In this document: positions 22,001 to 34,500 of the stretch, piece after piece
Layout: the number at the start of each line of letters is the position of its first letter
Position numbering within the stretch: the stretch's first letter is position 1
Source of the DNA: Ciborinia camelliae
Taxonomy: Eukaryota > Ascomycota > Leotiomycetes > Helotiales > Sclerotiniaceae
Length of the DNA stretch: 64,000 bases
Reading direction: 5' to 3'
NCBI GenBank assembly: GCA_025890175.1
Contig: JANPYM010000002.1
Coordinates: 2,056,537-2,120,536 of the forward strand
The notes under the pieces: model-generated
What the model was told of the DNA's origin: nothing
What the model saw: the letters and a program-made list of their open reading frames with translations, nothing else
Database searches by the model: none
Made by a program: the position numbers and the translations under genes

Positions 22001-25000
22001 GCACTTGGGAAGTGACGGTGTATGTACTGTAGGTTCAATATCTACCAGGTCCAACCGTCCAAATAACTGTTGTATTAACGACTGCATGGTTACTACTGTA
22101 TGATATACTACGCGAACCTTCAAACGTTCTCATCCCGCCGGGGAAACAAAGAAATCTATTCCGTGGAAATCACGATAACTTGCATCCAAACAGAGCAATT
22201 TCAGATCCGAGGCATTCATCATACATGTAACGACCTGCATCTTTCCAGCATCACACATCAAGCTCTACACACAAAGCATCAAGCATCGTTATTAAGCAAA
22301 TACTACATTGATATCACGGACAAAGTACGGCACTGTACAATAGTAACAATACTGTGTTGCATTCTGGTAGCGAATTCCGATCTGGCTTCACCGAAGTTGG
22401 CGTATCTTACCCCTCGTCGAGACTCGCCAAAGCAGCAAAGATTGACAGACATCTACCTAAGTAGTAAGTACCCTTGTACCACTTTTATTGCCAATATGTC
22501 AAGAGACTCTAGTCCTCTACAGACTACACCTTAATGTGATGCATTCATTGCTGCCATCGGGCAGATATCATTCATACATATCATATAATTCACGGAATTG
22601 GGCAGAGCTGTCGTGACACTCGGGCCGACCTCACAGATGCGTAACAAATACTTATTCTAATCCATTAACTTACATTACATACAGTACTTTAATAATATAT
22701 GTATACCCTCCAGGCTCCAATAATCTGAAGGGTGTGATTGTCAACGAGTCAACGACCGACCCCCCATGGCCATGAAATAATCAATAACGGCATGCTACTT
22801 TACCTCAGGTTCGATCGAGATTGGCGGTGAGTGAGGCATTCGAACTTCGGAGGCTTTTAGAATGGCCGGCTGAGTGGATTTTCCCTGTCAAATTTTCTTT
22901 TCCTTCTTTCAAATTCATGTACAATGTTATCATCTCATATACTAGATGTTAGAACTTAGAAGTATATAGGTACTACTAGGTAGGTACTAGTTCTAGTTCG
23001 AGTCCTAGTTTTAGTCTTGAAAAGTAGCTCGATGTGCTGGGCTGCTAGCCCTGCTAGGTGTTCTAGGTATCTTCGAGAAGGAAGAAGACCGAAGGTATTG
23101 TGGGGTATGAAAAAGTATGTATTTTCTTTTCTCTTCAGCCACAATATGCCTGCCACCTCATATTTTTTTTACAATAAACCGGTGAACCGAACTTAGTCTT
23201 TTTTTTTCATGACCGCTAAAGCTTCTAATTCCGTCTATCTCGTTAGTGTGAGATAAAGGGGCTCCAAACAAGGAGACCGGATAACAGTTTGTTTCTCGAG
23301 CTATCTTCGGACCTCTGTACCTCGCCAATTTCCCCTCAGAGAAGACAAAATTCATTGGCGGTCGATGGGGATCGATGCATCATGATTACACTTGATTAAA
23401 AGATTCGGTTCCGGTCAAGTTATCTTGCATCACCATACATATTAGCATCTTATCGGCTTTGCCGCTTACTCATATGCTAGCAATCCTTCTTGCATTTCCG
23501 CCGCTATCACATTCTAAATACGTGCTTCTAGGTAGTAACCTATCTGATCTGGAGAGTTTGAAATGTCCTTTCTCCCCTCGGAATCAATATTCTAGTCACA
23601 ATGAGCACTTAGTGATCATAATTTCTTGATAGACCGATAATCCCTACCTTACCATGGTCGAACTTATCCTTTGAGTCTGACAGGTCGAACGATAGCAGGA
23701 TTTCTGCATCAAGATCCCACTTCGACGTATTATACGTTTCACTTGTACCAAAATGGGCCACTCTGCGAAGTTTATGAAATTATTGCAAACGTCATTTGGC
23801 GATGGAGTGTGAAATCTTTCATTTCATTACGAATATTTCTTCAGGAACACTTTCTGCTGCATATAGAATGACTGATATAGCCCCAAATATTACCTCAAGA
23901 CACCCACACCTTCTCGCAGTGCTCCATGCTGACATCAGCACATGCATGCTGCGAAGCCCAACTCTTCCCCGCGAACCATATTTCGCGATCTGTCCCTGCA
24001 TATATGACAGCTCCATTTAGCCTTAATGTTCGAATTCTTGGTTCGCATCCGCATTTTTCATCATACATAAATGAGATGAGGAGAACGTTACTTTCCTGCA
24101 GGAATTGATAGTTCGTATACGAGAATACACTGATATCGGGCATGGCAGCTACTAATTTGGGAACCCGGCCGAAACTCAGAGGGGTGCCTACTAATATGGC
24201 ATGGCTTAACAAGAGAGGAAACTCGTCGTCAATGGCTCCGGAAAATGCCAAGCCACCGGCATGTAGTCTGTACGCCACGCACATAAATCACACGTCTTTG
24301 CCCGAGAACCGGTACCACTATTTCAAGTCCTATGGTTCACGCTGAAAGTGCCGCAAGAAAGAGGCATGGCATAAGACATCTCGGCCCAGAATTGCCATTT
24401 TTCCCAGCTACCCGGCAAGTTACCGATACTCGCGCTTCTCTCGTACGACATCTGAATCACTTGTGTAACCCGAGAAGGTCACAAAATGGAGTTCGAAACG
24501 AGCTGCATGATTATTTCGCAAACCAATGCCAGAAACCGACAAGTTTTCCCACATCGGTGTTCCCATATACTATATTTTGTGGGACAGCCTCGAGAGCTAT
24601 CCATGCAAGCATGTCACCTCGAAATCTGCCAAAACATCATCACAATATCCTCTTATCCTGTGGTGTCCTGTCATATTCTGCCATATCCCTCGCAGTTTTC
24701 ACTATCTATCTTCTCATATCAGCTATCGCTCCCTTCACATGCCGCAGAAAAATCTTGCTTCGTGCAGAGCAACGACTTGACCGTACAAGTGCGCTCGATT
24801 TCACACAGTATTTGTGATATCTTTACCGCTGTTTCATAGTTTTGCATTCAGCTGCAGCACCTCAGTGACAGGTTGAGCCGCATGATGATGCAGAAGTTTA
24901 TAGGATCGATCAGTGGATGCATGGAAAGTTTCCAAAGATCCAAATCATTTCGCTTTCATTGTTGCGAGAAACACTCTCTCCATTTTCTATGCTGGAAGAG

Positions 25001-27888
25001 ACAATCCTTCGCTGCATGGTAAGTGCCTGGCTTTATGTATGTACAATTACCTTGATTTGATCATGTTTGCGACGTGCTTCGTTTTGTCTTCTTGCTTCCG
25101 AATTGTGAAGTTTCAATACCCAAATCCAATAATCATTGGACGTAGTACTTTCAAGCTCTCTAAGAGTCAATATCCAGATGGTTAAATACAAATCGAATAT
25201 CAGATGAATACCTGATTATGCATTGGAATTGTAAACAAAACGACCCAAAATGCTGGCAGTTCGCATCTCTAATATCACCATGTCATTCTCACCATTCTTT
25301 AAAAAATGCATGTATGCTTCATTCACCAGTCAACCAACCAATGAATGGCCCGCAAGGAATATATGCCATACCATATATATTTCCAAATTTCGTTACTACT
25401 CTCACCAAACATATCCCCGTGGTACAGTGGTCTACGCCTCCACCTATGCCATAGTAATCGGGGCCCTCTCAATCGGGCCAAATAGGGGACAGTTTGGTAC
25501 AGTCATCTTATAGTACAGAGTTGATTGGGACTTACAGGGCTTCACGGCCTGTTGTGGTTTTGCCATTTTCTTCTTCAGTATTTCTTTTTTTTTTGCCCTG
25601 CAAGATATCTTTTGGTACGTTGAGAGGTTGCGACCGCCTCGCCTATCTTTACAAACACCCACCCACCACAACCAAAAAGACGAATAATTTCAAAGGTCAA
25701 GAGCTTGACTTCGATCAGGAAACCCTTTATTTAATACGCCAGTCACCTAGCTATATAGAAAAAAGCAATAAGAAATTCAACTAAGAACTGACTGACTGAC
25801 TGACTGCTGAATGAATGAAAACGAACTTTTTATCAAAAAAGTGAATCTCAACCACACTGCTTGATATATCTTCATCTCCAACGATCCACTCGGTCCCGCT
25901 TATCCCCATTTACATATATCTCATCGCGTCAATTTCTCGTCGCCCTATGGTATGGACCCGCTCTCAACTGCTTTCTCTGTTGTGGATCTGGGGACTCCAC
26001 CATCCCGTCGCCATCACCACCGCCATCGCTCCCGAAATCCCCGATCCCTTCTTCTTTTATTTTGTTCGTTACCTTGGATATGTGAACACGTAATATGATA
26101 TTCATAGGTAGGTAGATTATGTGAGGAGGAAGGTAAAGGTTTGTATTTCATTTGTTTATTCAATTGATTCATACCTCATAATATTTCTGCAGGTGTCTAC
26201 TAAATAGTATTATCTGTGTATCTGTGTCTAGATAAGTTGGCTTAATGATGCCGTGGAGTGATATTGAGATACTACTAGTATGTATTGACTCGACCGAGTC
26301 GAAAATATAAAGTTGAATTATTTTTAATTGAAACTGCGCATTTTACATGGGAACTTACACTGTTCTGTTCCCTTGTTGCACTATTTGCGGATGGGTGTTG
26401 TTCATTCATCTGTATATGGTTATTACATAGGTACTATAATAATATCATCACAATCGCTCATCGAAGAGAAGACCTGTTAACTTGAGGCCCCCTTTAATGC
26501 TGGAGCCTTTATATCCTAGGTAGTAGCATCATTAACATCACCACATACTACAAAATTATATAATAGCAGGTTGAGAAACAAGTTTAAGTATACATTCCAG
26601 AAAGACCATTAAATGGATGAGAATTCCCAATCACTGCAATTACTACAATTACCCAAGAAGGTAGGTACTCATTGAATCCTCAGTGAGAACACTGACTGAC
26701 TTCATTACCTACTTTGCATCCGTTCAACTAAATCCAAGAGCAAAGAAACCAACAACCACCATCAAACCACTAGCATAAAAAACATTCTCATACCGGCCGG
26801 CAGCTTCAGCTTCATTTCCAACATATCAGTCGCCTAAAATTAAAATCAATCATTGACTGCATCGTATCCCAGGAGGCAAAAAAATACCCAAACTTGAAAG
26901 TTAAATTTGGCGAAAGAGGTAATTTGATATGTACATAGGTACTATGGTACTATGAAGCTACCAACAACACAATATATTGTCATCTTTATTTACCTATTAA
27001 ATGACAAGATAACTGATCGCTGAAATTTCCGCTAGGGATCTGATATTGTTCTTGCGCACCGGGCAATGAATGATATCAGGGGCTCCCTCGCAATACTTGG
27101 CATTGTGATGGAAAAACAAAAATAAGAGGGGATTTTGGATATTGAATTTATCTACGTAATATATTCTCATTGATATATCAAATATGTTTCCCACCTAAGT
27201 ATTCCAAGGATCCAAACTTCTCATCCAGCTAACAGCTAACAGCTAACAGCAGAAAGAAGACCGCGGGAGATGTGAATAAACAACATTAAAGCGTATATGA
27301 AAGATTGGATTAGATTAGATGTAGAGGGAAGAAGTGAAAGATTCAACCTATACTCAAGTAGTAGCTAAAGTTCTAAAGGAAAGGAGAGGAAAGGAATACA
27401 AGCATCAATGAGAGGTTTATAGAGAAAATTATCAATGAAGTTGTAAATGCCAGTGATTGGGATTGAGAAACCATAGGAACCCCGTTGAAAATCATTTGAG
27501 CAATGGAAAATACTTGAGTTGGGTGACTGGTTGATGGTGGTGAGATATAACCTTCATGTAGAATATGAATATGGTATTGGTTGTTTAGGGGTGCTCTTGG
27601 ATACATACCTAGGTAGGTATGTACCTATTTTTAATATTCGAACGGAAGGCTTAAACGTTGGATGAGGCATTTAGAACAATCTTTACTCAGGCAAAGGGAT
27701 TCAAGGAACCAATTTTAATTGTTCTACTTGGATAATTCTTTCTTATTGCAAAAAGATTATAACATTAAAAGCCTTGAATCGATAGAATAATTTCATGTCT
27801 ATTCATACGCTGACCGAACATCGCTCTGGATGTATAAACGTAACTCCCGAAATGCCAAACTAAACTCCCGCGCAAAACAACAGGCTTC
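19038..27888. other. Gene-poor region of about 8.9 kb
   Basis: Between the HMT1 start and the CUL4 stop I find no gene I can name. Contents: a purine-rich GATGGA/GAAGAT microsatellite (19578-19680), TGTCTGC heptamers (20047-20085), an AAT run (20366-20385), a GACT run (25786-25806), scattered TAGGTAGGTA motifs, and one orphan ORF (23895-24284, listed separately). Other ORFs are short, overlap on both strands and lack domains. Decayed transposons cannot be excluded without a similarity search. Confidence 0.5.
23895..24284 (-). CDS. Orphan ORF, possible remnant or exon of an unknown gene
   Basis: A 129-codon minus-strand frame has a balanced, protein-like composition (Trp, Cys and Gly spread along it; for example LRLNGAVIYAGTDREIWFAG). 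This contrasts with the low-complexity ORFs around it. Immediately upstream on the same strand, short frames such as SWEKWQFWAEMSYAMPLSCG (about 24340-24400) also look protein-like, but I could not join them in phase with a convincing intron. I do not recognise the family. It may be an exon of a lineage-specific gene, a decayed gene, or chance. Confidence 0.2.
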   Translation of the reverse strand: MCVAYRLHAGGLAFSGAIDDEFPLLLSHAILVGTPLSFGRVPKLVAAMPDISVFSYTNYQFLQESNVLLISFMYDEKCGCEPRIRTLRLNGAVIYAGTDREIWFAGKSWASQHACADVSMEHCEKVWVS

Positions 27889-30664
27889 TTATGCTGTATA
27901 TGTATAAGAGCCACTATCTTCTCTCTCGATATAATCTTTCTCAAGTAACTCTATACAAATCGTTAGTGTATCTCACTTAAAAGGATATTGACAACAACAA
28001 GGGAAAAACTTGCTCTCAATGTTCTTCTTAATCTCCGCCGGTTCCACAGCCCCTCTCCTCTTCATGGCGTCAATAACTTCCGCCACCAAATTCTGATGCG
28101 TCATCTTTTTCCTTGACTTCATGATCCTAACAATCGCAGCTTGGGTTTCAAAACTTCTATCTTTAGCAATCTTCTCATGCGTTTCTTGATTCTCCTCCTT
28201 GGTCTCCTTCATTTGAATTTGATTAATTTTAATCCTGTATTTGGAATCCGAGAAATTGAGGTTGATGGTAAATGTATCAGTATGATTGACATCTCTACCC
28301 TTGGGGTGCTTGGTCAAGATTCGAATTTTGGCACACGCAAGGGACTGAAGGGTTCGTTCTAATTCGCCATCGACGAGCCCCGTTGCTTTGGAAATATCCG
28401 TGTAAGAAAGGTGGCCACCATGCTCAAGATCATTAAAAAGAACGAGTACTACGGCTTGGAAACCGCTAACGAGGAGTTCCTTTACACCCTTATCAAAAGT
28501 TGCCTTGACAACGCTGTGTGCAAGAGAATGTTTCCAAGTCAATCGACGACCATGATGTTTGTGCTTATAATGTCGGTCATACTTCTCAATATGCCTTGCA
28601 ACCTCTGCAGGAAGGTTGACTTCGATATCCGGATAGCTTGGCCAAGATGATGATGAAAGGACACTGACTTGGAGATCCAATGTGGTCTTACTTGTATTGC
28701 TGAGTGACTGCTTATATGAGATCATCTCGTCGCGAGAAAGTTCTTGATCCTTGAACATCGTCTCAAGCCTATGAGTGAATGTGCTACCACATTCGTTCCT
28801 TAATTTAGCAAGCATGTTCGCTTCGGCGTCCTGACTTGCACTGCGTGCCATCAATAGGCGACGTGCCAAATCCTTTTTGTAAAATGTCTCAAATACATCT
28901 TTACCTTCAATGAAACGAAATAGCTCCAGACCCTGTTCCAGTTGACGGTCCAGTTCTGCGTCCTCGTCACCGGTACTGGCTTGTCCTTTCTTCTCGGCCT
29001 CATATCGATCTGTGGCATCGGTTACGAGAGAACGAGGCACAGCTTTGAGTCCCCCACGCAGTAGAAGATCCATATATTTCGCAATCATTTCTCCAACTTT
29101 AGAAGTCTTTGTACCCCATGCTTTAGCAACTTGACGGTGGTTTATAAATTCTCCAAATGCATCCCGAAGACAGAAAGTAAACGTTCCATCTCTATTGAAT
29201 GCATCACGGATGACGATATCCAGTGATCGCTTCAACTCGAGTAGACGAACGACCATTTCATCGCCTCTTTCCTTGTCCATTGCAATAGATGAACCAACTA
29301 TTCGTATGTAGTTGGCGAAGGGTATCTTGAGCTGTGCCTGAATATTTGAAAGGCTCAAAAGCTGATACAAAGACTTCAGCGATGTCATTGCTTCGTCTTC
29401 TAGAAGCTTGGACACGGCCACCGTCTCTAGCAGGACACCCGAACGTTTGCTGATCAAAATCTCGTGGGCGGTATCGAGTAGTGTTTTCTTGGTAGTGCTA
29501 TCGAAATTAAATGTATCGCAACGGAGACTTTCTTTTCGCAGAAGATTATCGCAAGAGGAGATATATTCTCTTAAGGGCGAGGAGCTCTGCTCCGTCGCAA
29601 ACTCTTCGAGGTAGGCTGAAGAGATTTCCTGGAATCGTTTCTCGAAGAGATTTGTGTATATACCTAGGATATGAATCGTGGCAATCGAAGCTCTGAGAAG
29701 GACCGAATCGAACAAATCCAGGCCTTCTCTATCATATCTAACAAGCTCACATATCCCTGATATAGCCTGCGTTCCTACTTCCTTAACCTCCTTTCCCTTG
29801 ACAAATACTATTTCGCGGAATTGTCGTATGCCCATGTCCTCGAGTTGCGGAAGTGTCTTCGAGTTCAGCAGATGCGATCTATCAAGATAGCTGAATATGG
29901 ACCTTAGTAATACCTGATACTACTATTAATAGCGTTCTCATAGACGGATACACTTGCAATTGCAGTCCTACCAGCTGAGTTCTCCATTCCCCCCATACTT
30001 TCTCCACAGTCCGCAGACTTTCCACCGAGTTAAGACCTGAGTTGCGTGCAAGAGCGGGGAAGAGGTCATCCTTGATATGTCTGTGGCAACGCCTTTCTAG
30101 ATGCCTGTATAGCTGATCTGCCTGTTCTTCTCCACGTCGACAAATTGTTTCGACTCCACGACACCTGTAACATTGGCGAGTTAGTAAATATCCAGAAAGA
30201 GTTACAACACACTGGGGAGTATGATAAGAAAGAACTTATTAAACCTACAAAACTTCCAATGGGGATACTGGCTGCTTGTTCATAAAAACCGATGTCAAAG
30301 CATCATCCAGCTCGTCCCACTTATTCTTGAAATACTGCTCCCTATCGTTTGGAGAGGTTGTCCTCAGGTTCTTAATCACCAGTCTCTTCGCTCCAGTATG
30401 TGGTTGGAAATTCGAAGGTCTTGTCAAATCTATTGTCGTTGGGCGCGAGACCCCCATCGTCTTACTCATATTGGGTTGCAGATCAGGATTTTTTGAAGAT
30501 TGAAATGTCCTCAATCTTTTCGAAGGATCCCTAGATGTACCAGAGGACGTTGAAGTATTCGTTGGGTTGCTTATTGAATCTTGGGGATCGCGATGCTTTC
30601 TTTTGCCTGGAGTTTTGGAGGAATTCGAGGAAGTATCAACTGCGCGATCGTGTGAAGGCCACAT
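27889..30664 (-). CDS. cul4: Cullin-4, scaffold of CRL4 ubiquitin ligase
   Basis: Four exons, 30664-30249, 30164-29972, 29913-28014 and 27950-27889, giving 856 aa in phase. Introns are 84, 58 and 63 nt; the last is GC-AG (GCAAGT donor, CTAAC branch). Conservation fixes the joins: EVL|CRGVE, WRTQL|VLLRSIFSYLDR and KKNIE|KLLEKDYIERE. The N-terminus is polar (residues 1-95), followed by cullin repeats. The cullin-homology region contains FRFIEGKDVFETFYKKDLARRLL (here split across the line: RFIEGKDVFE, FYKKDLARRL). The neddylation site is K802 in IVRIMKSRK and the protein ends with the winged-helix YTYTA tail. Cul4 binds Ddb1 adaptors and Rbx1; in fungi it acts in DNA repair, replication control and heterochromatin/DNA-methylation pathways. 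The N-terminal GAKRLVIKNLR favours Cul4 over Cul1/Cul3. The start is MWPSHDRAVD; the frame upstream has only TTG. Confidence 0.95.
27951..28013 (-). other. GC-AG intron in cul4
   Basis: 63-nt intron whose donor reads GCAAGT after ATTGAGA, with a CTAAC branch and TATAG acceptor. Splicing here restores the universal cullin C-terminus ending YTYTA; reading through gives a Cys/Phe-rich unrelated tail and an early stop. Confidence 0.9.
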
Positions 30665-31512
30665 TGAACAGAAGAAACCATAAATAATATGATTTCGCCT
30701 TCCAGTTTTGTTGTGAGGGGTCGATTTTAGTGGCCGCAAGCTCCCCGGCTTGTTGGATTGGCGATTATGCTGTAACTCCTACTGCAGCTCTTTCTACGTG
30801 TCAGATCACAACATTAATGCTGATTGTACATTGAAGACAGATAAATCTTTCTTCTTTCCTTTTTCTCTTGTACTTCGGAATTCCTGTGGATGTTACATGA
30901 GGGGAAATGGATAGGTATGGATGGGAAGTTCGGATATGCTAAAGACGCGAACTATGGAACGGTACGCAGACATTAGTTTATTAAGCAGGGGAAGCGATAG
31001 GCGATAGGCGATAACGGCGATAAGGGCTCTCTTTCTAGTTTCTACCCCGTAGACTACAAGGTTATTATGGTATGGGGAAAAGCAGGCCAAAACTCAATCT
31101 TTATTACGCTTTTTGCGATATCAAAATTTTATACAAGTATAGAATCCCCCCAAAAAGTTAAGAGGGCGATTCAAGAGGTTTGAATGTTTAGTTTTACTTA
31201 AGTCAATGTATTGGTGATATTAATGTGATATCAATCAAAACCTAACTAAAAAAAAGAGACAGGCTCCCTGGAATCTATCATCACTTACTTTATCAATGAA
31301 TAGAGGTAGTGAGTATATAAAGTACATGAAATTTGAGGACTATAACATCCATTTAATCAAGTTATGATGTTTGGCATTCCAAACTCTATACACGAGCACC
31401 AAGTCATCGTTCCTCCTTGAATTAGGTATTATATGATGATGACTGCAGGTGATTTCTATTTCATCACCCACGCGTACTTGGTACACAAAATATCTAATCC
31501 AAACTCATGCTC
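30665..31512. other. Intergenic region CUL4-NUP192
   Basis: 850 bases between the cul4 start and the NUP192 stop (both minus), so it holds the cul4 promoter and the NUP192 3' end. The sequence is AT-rich with no supported ORF. Confidence 0.55.
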
Positions 31513-34500
31513 TCAAGTAAATGATCTCAGAGTAGGTCGCTTTTGAATAATTATCTCCTCGAACTAATAATATTGTCAGAAATCGAAATAATCGAGGCTA
31601 TAGATTCAAAGGAACTATCACTTACATCGACAAAGCGAGTTATAGTCATGAGTAGCATGAATGAGTCCGATATATCAACAACGCTCTGTTCTATGACGTT
31701 GTTCTCAATCCCAAGTCCCGCAGATCTTTTAAGTACAGCTAAGATAGCTGCTCTGTTGTCGACGAGAAATCTCCTCCCTTGGTCCAGACTCTGCTCATTT
31801 TGTAAGCCACGGCTTACGAGAGCACAACAAATGACCCTCATGATTGCTGCAAGTAAGCTATAATGTCTGCTAACAGCCCCGGAGTCTATAAAATTGAGCC
31901 TCAATTAGCACACGCATAAAATCTACCCAAACACAAAACTTACCAATCTGAAGGTCGGTATCGAGGGCAAATAACCCTGAGACCAAAATTGAATGAAACA
32001 GGCCTGAATTTAGTACAGCGGTAGCTCCCGAGCGAGTTTGTGATATATGAACAAGCAGTGCCAACCTCGCATAAAAGTCAGATAGAAGTGTAGTTGCATC
32101 TATGGCAAGTTAGTGTATATCCAGCTTCAACCCTGAATGTATTCTCACCTTCGTTTGATGCTTCCTGTAAAGCATTTCCAAAGTCCCCGATGGATTGTAC
32201 GAGGATGCTTATAAAGTTAAGACGATTGAGAGACTCAATGATGTAATTGGAGTTTTCCTGTTTGGCCATTTTCACCAAGGCCCCGAGAAGTAGCAATGCT
32301 GAAATTCTGCAATGCTGCTCTCCGACTAAGGCATCGTCGCAGATTACATCTATTAATCGATCACCTGCTAGTTTAACTGTCTGCGTACTATGCGGTTTGC
32401 GTAATCCAGGAATAGGAGCAGGACCTCGATTGCCCCGGCCAGCACGGTGAGTGCCGCCGTTGAGGTTGTTGGGATTATCTATTTCAGGATTGATGGGAGT
32501 TTCAGTCTCTGATGTTCCTGTAAGATAACGATAGCTGACGCTATAGAAGAGTTCTTTCAGGGGACCGTTGGCGCCAACGACATTGATGGCTCTGAGAGAC
32601 AATTCGAATACATGAAAGAGCTTATCGCTTAGGTTTTGTCCTAGATCACCTTCTTTGAAAGCGTCCGAATCTAGATTCAAACTAAATAAGAGCGCCTTGG
32701 TGAGTTTAGCTAGCTCTAACGCTTCAGCTGCATTCTCCAGACAGTTTTCTAGCCTGGGAAGTATTATTTGCAAAGTCTGCAATACGAAAACTATTTTAGT
32801 CGATTCATCGTAAGTCATGGTCTCTATCATCACAAGCAATAACTGAACCCAAGATTGCAGTGCCTTACGTCGAGCTGCCTTGAGTTCCTTTAACTTGTTG
32901 TCGATAAAGTAGTAGTTGAAAATCATCTTGGCTTCAATATTGAATGTAGTCATGCTTTGAGGATTTTCAAGTTTCTTTGTAGCCATGAGCTCGTATCTTC
33001 GTAAAGTCAGAAGCTCTTCGAGTTTCATCATGTTGAACAATGAAAGCGAATCGCTGCGGATCTCCTCACAAACGCTGACATCGATATCTTTGAACCAAGA
33101 CAATGAGCCAAGAGATATTGATTGATCCAAAGGAATATCCATGAAGTCGAAAAGATCGAAAACGGAACAATGGTCAATTTGCTGACCTTCTTCCACCATT
33201 GTTGACCCAAGAAAGGTATTGAACATCCGCTCCTTTAAAGAAGGCAAATGACTGAGTGCTATCTTGCGTAATTCAGCAGAGATATATTGCAAGACAACAG
33301 CGCGTTGGTTCAAGAAGTTTGAGAGGCAGGAGGCAGAAGTGGAATCCAAGAACTCAGGATCTGCGAGATCTCGACCATCCCATAGCAAGCCCGGCGTAAT
33401 CAAAGTTTGTCTAATGAACATTTCGAAGAACGAATTGTTAGAGCGCATCTCTATCATGACAATATTGGACGAAATGGGTGAGTGCCATAGCTGCTTAAGC
33501 AGCCGTAGGCATTTGTATGACAAAGAAATTTGCCATGAAGAAATGCTTCCATCGGCCTCGAGAGATGTGTTGTTTGTCAGCTTTAAGATTGAATGAAATA
33601 ATGAAATTCGACGGCTGAAAAGAGAGTCCACATCAACCTCTATACGGTCATCTCTGCACTGGAACCCAAGAAGCAAGTGCGCTATTGTAGTCTGGCCGGG
33701 GCAGGCTTCGAGACAAGCAATAAGAAAGTCCAATATATGGACTTTAATGATATATGAATCGGACGTTTGGCCTTGGGTTTCGTCAATACTAGCTTCTATC
33801 TCTTGGAGGAGTGAGCGCGATATTGCTTCCGCTGCATTGTTTTCCTCCAATGCAGCAATTGCCTTGTTACGATCAATCCTCCTGTTACCTACTTTAGCAG
33901 CAGGGGCGAGCCCTGGTGAGGCAGAAAGTTTCTCAAGTAGTTTCAAGGATACTATCACCAATTCAGGATTACCAGAGCTACAGTATAGGCCCAGATCAGG
34001 AATGATAGTTAAGTGATTTAGTACTCCATCCTCGAAAGATGCGTACGCGGCATTCGGAACAGGAGTGCGGCGATGACTTGCTTGACGCTTGATTAAAGGT
34101 CGAACGATATCTCGGTAAGTTGGCTGCAAGTCCATAATCAGCGTCACTGCACGTATCCCTTGTAGAAGACACATAATTGATGGAGAATCAGGAGCCGCAC
34201 TGGCAACTTCATTAACGTCTTGATGAATCGCGGTAAATATTGAATCCATTACGCTGGAGGTGTACACCCATTCCATTACCCTGGAGAATGGATGCAACAA
34301 GACATAAGTTTGCAGATCGGACGTTCTTATGGCAGTGTCGACTGAGACGTTGGAACGATTTGCAAATATCACAAGATCTTCGTTGAAAGTTTCCAAACAA
34401 GTCGTGATGAAAGTAAGACAAGTCAGCTGCAGCAATCTCAGCTGTATAGGGTCCATTATTTCACTCATTCTTGATCCAAAAACTTGGCCGACGGCGAAAT

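Noticed and set aside
24332..24839. Overlapping plus-strand ORFs of 84-161 codons
   Set aside because: Three frames are open at once, there is no recognisable domain, and they overlap the more protein-like minus-strand segment.
25405..25480. tRNA-like 76-base segment (CGTGGTACAGTGGTCTACGCC resembling an A box, plus a GGCCC/GGGCC hairpin resembling a T arm)
   Set aside because: Only five acceptor pairs form, the candidate T loop is eight bases without TTC, and no five-pair anticodon stem with a seven-base loop exists. Judged a coincidence or a very decayed copy.
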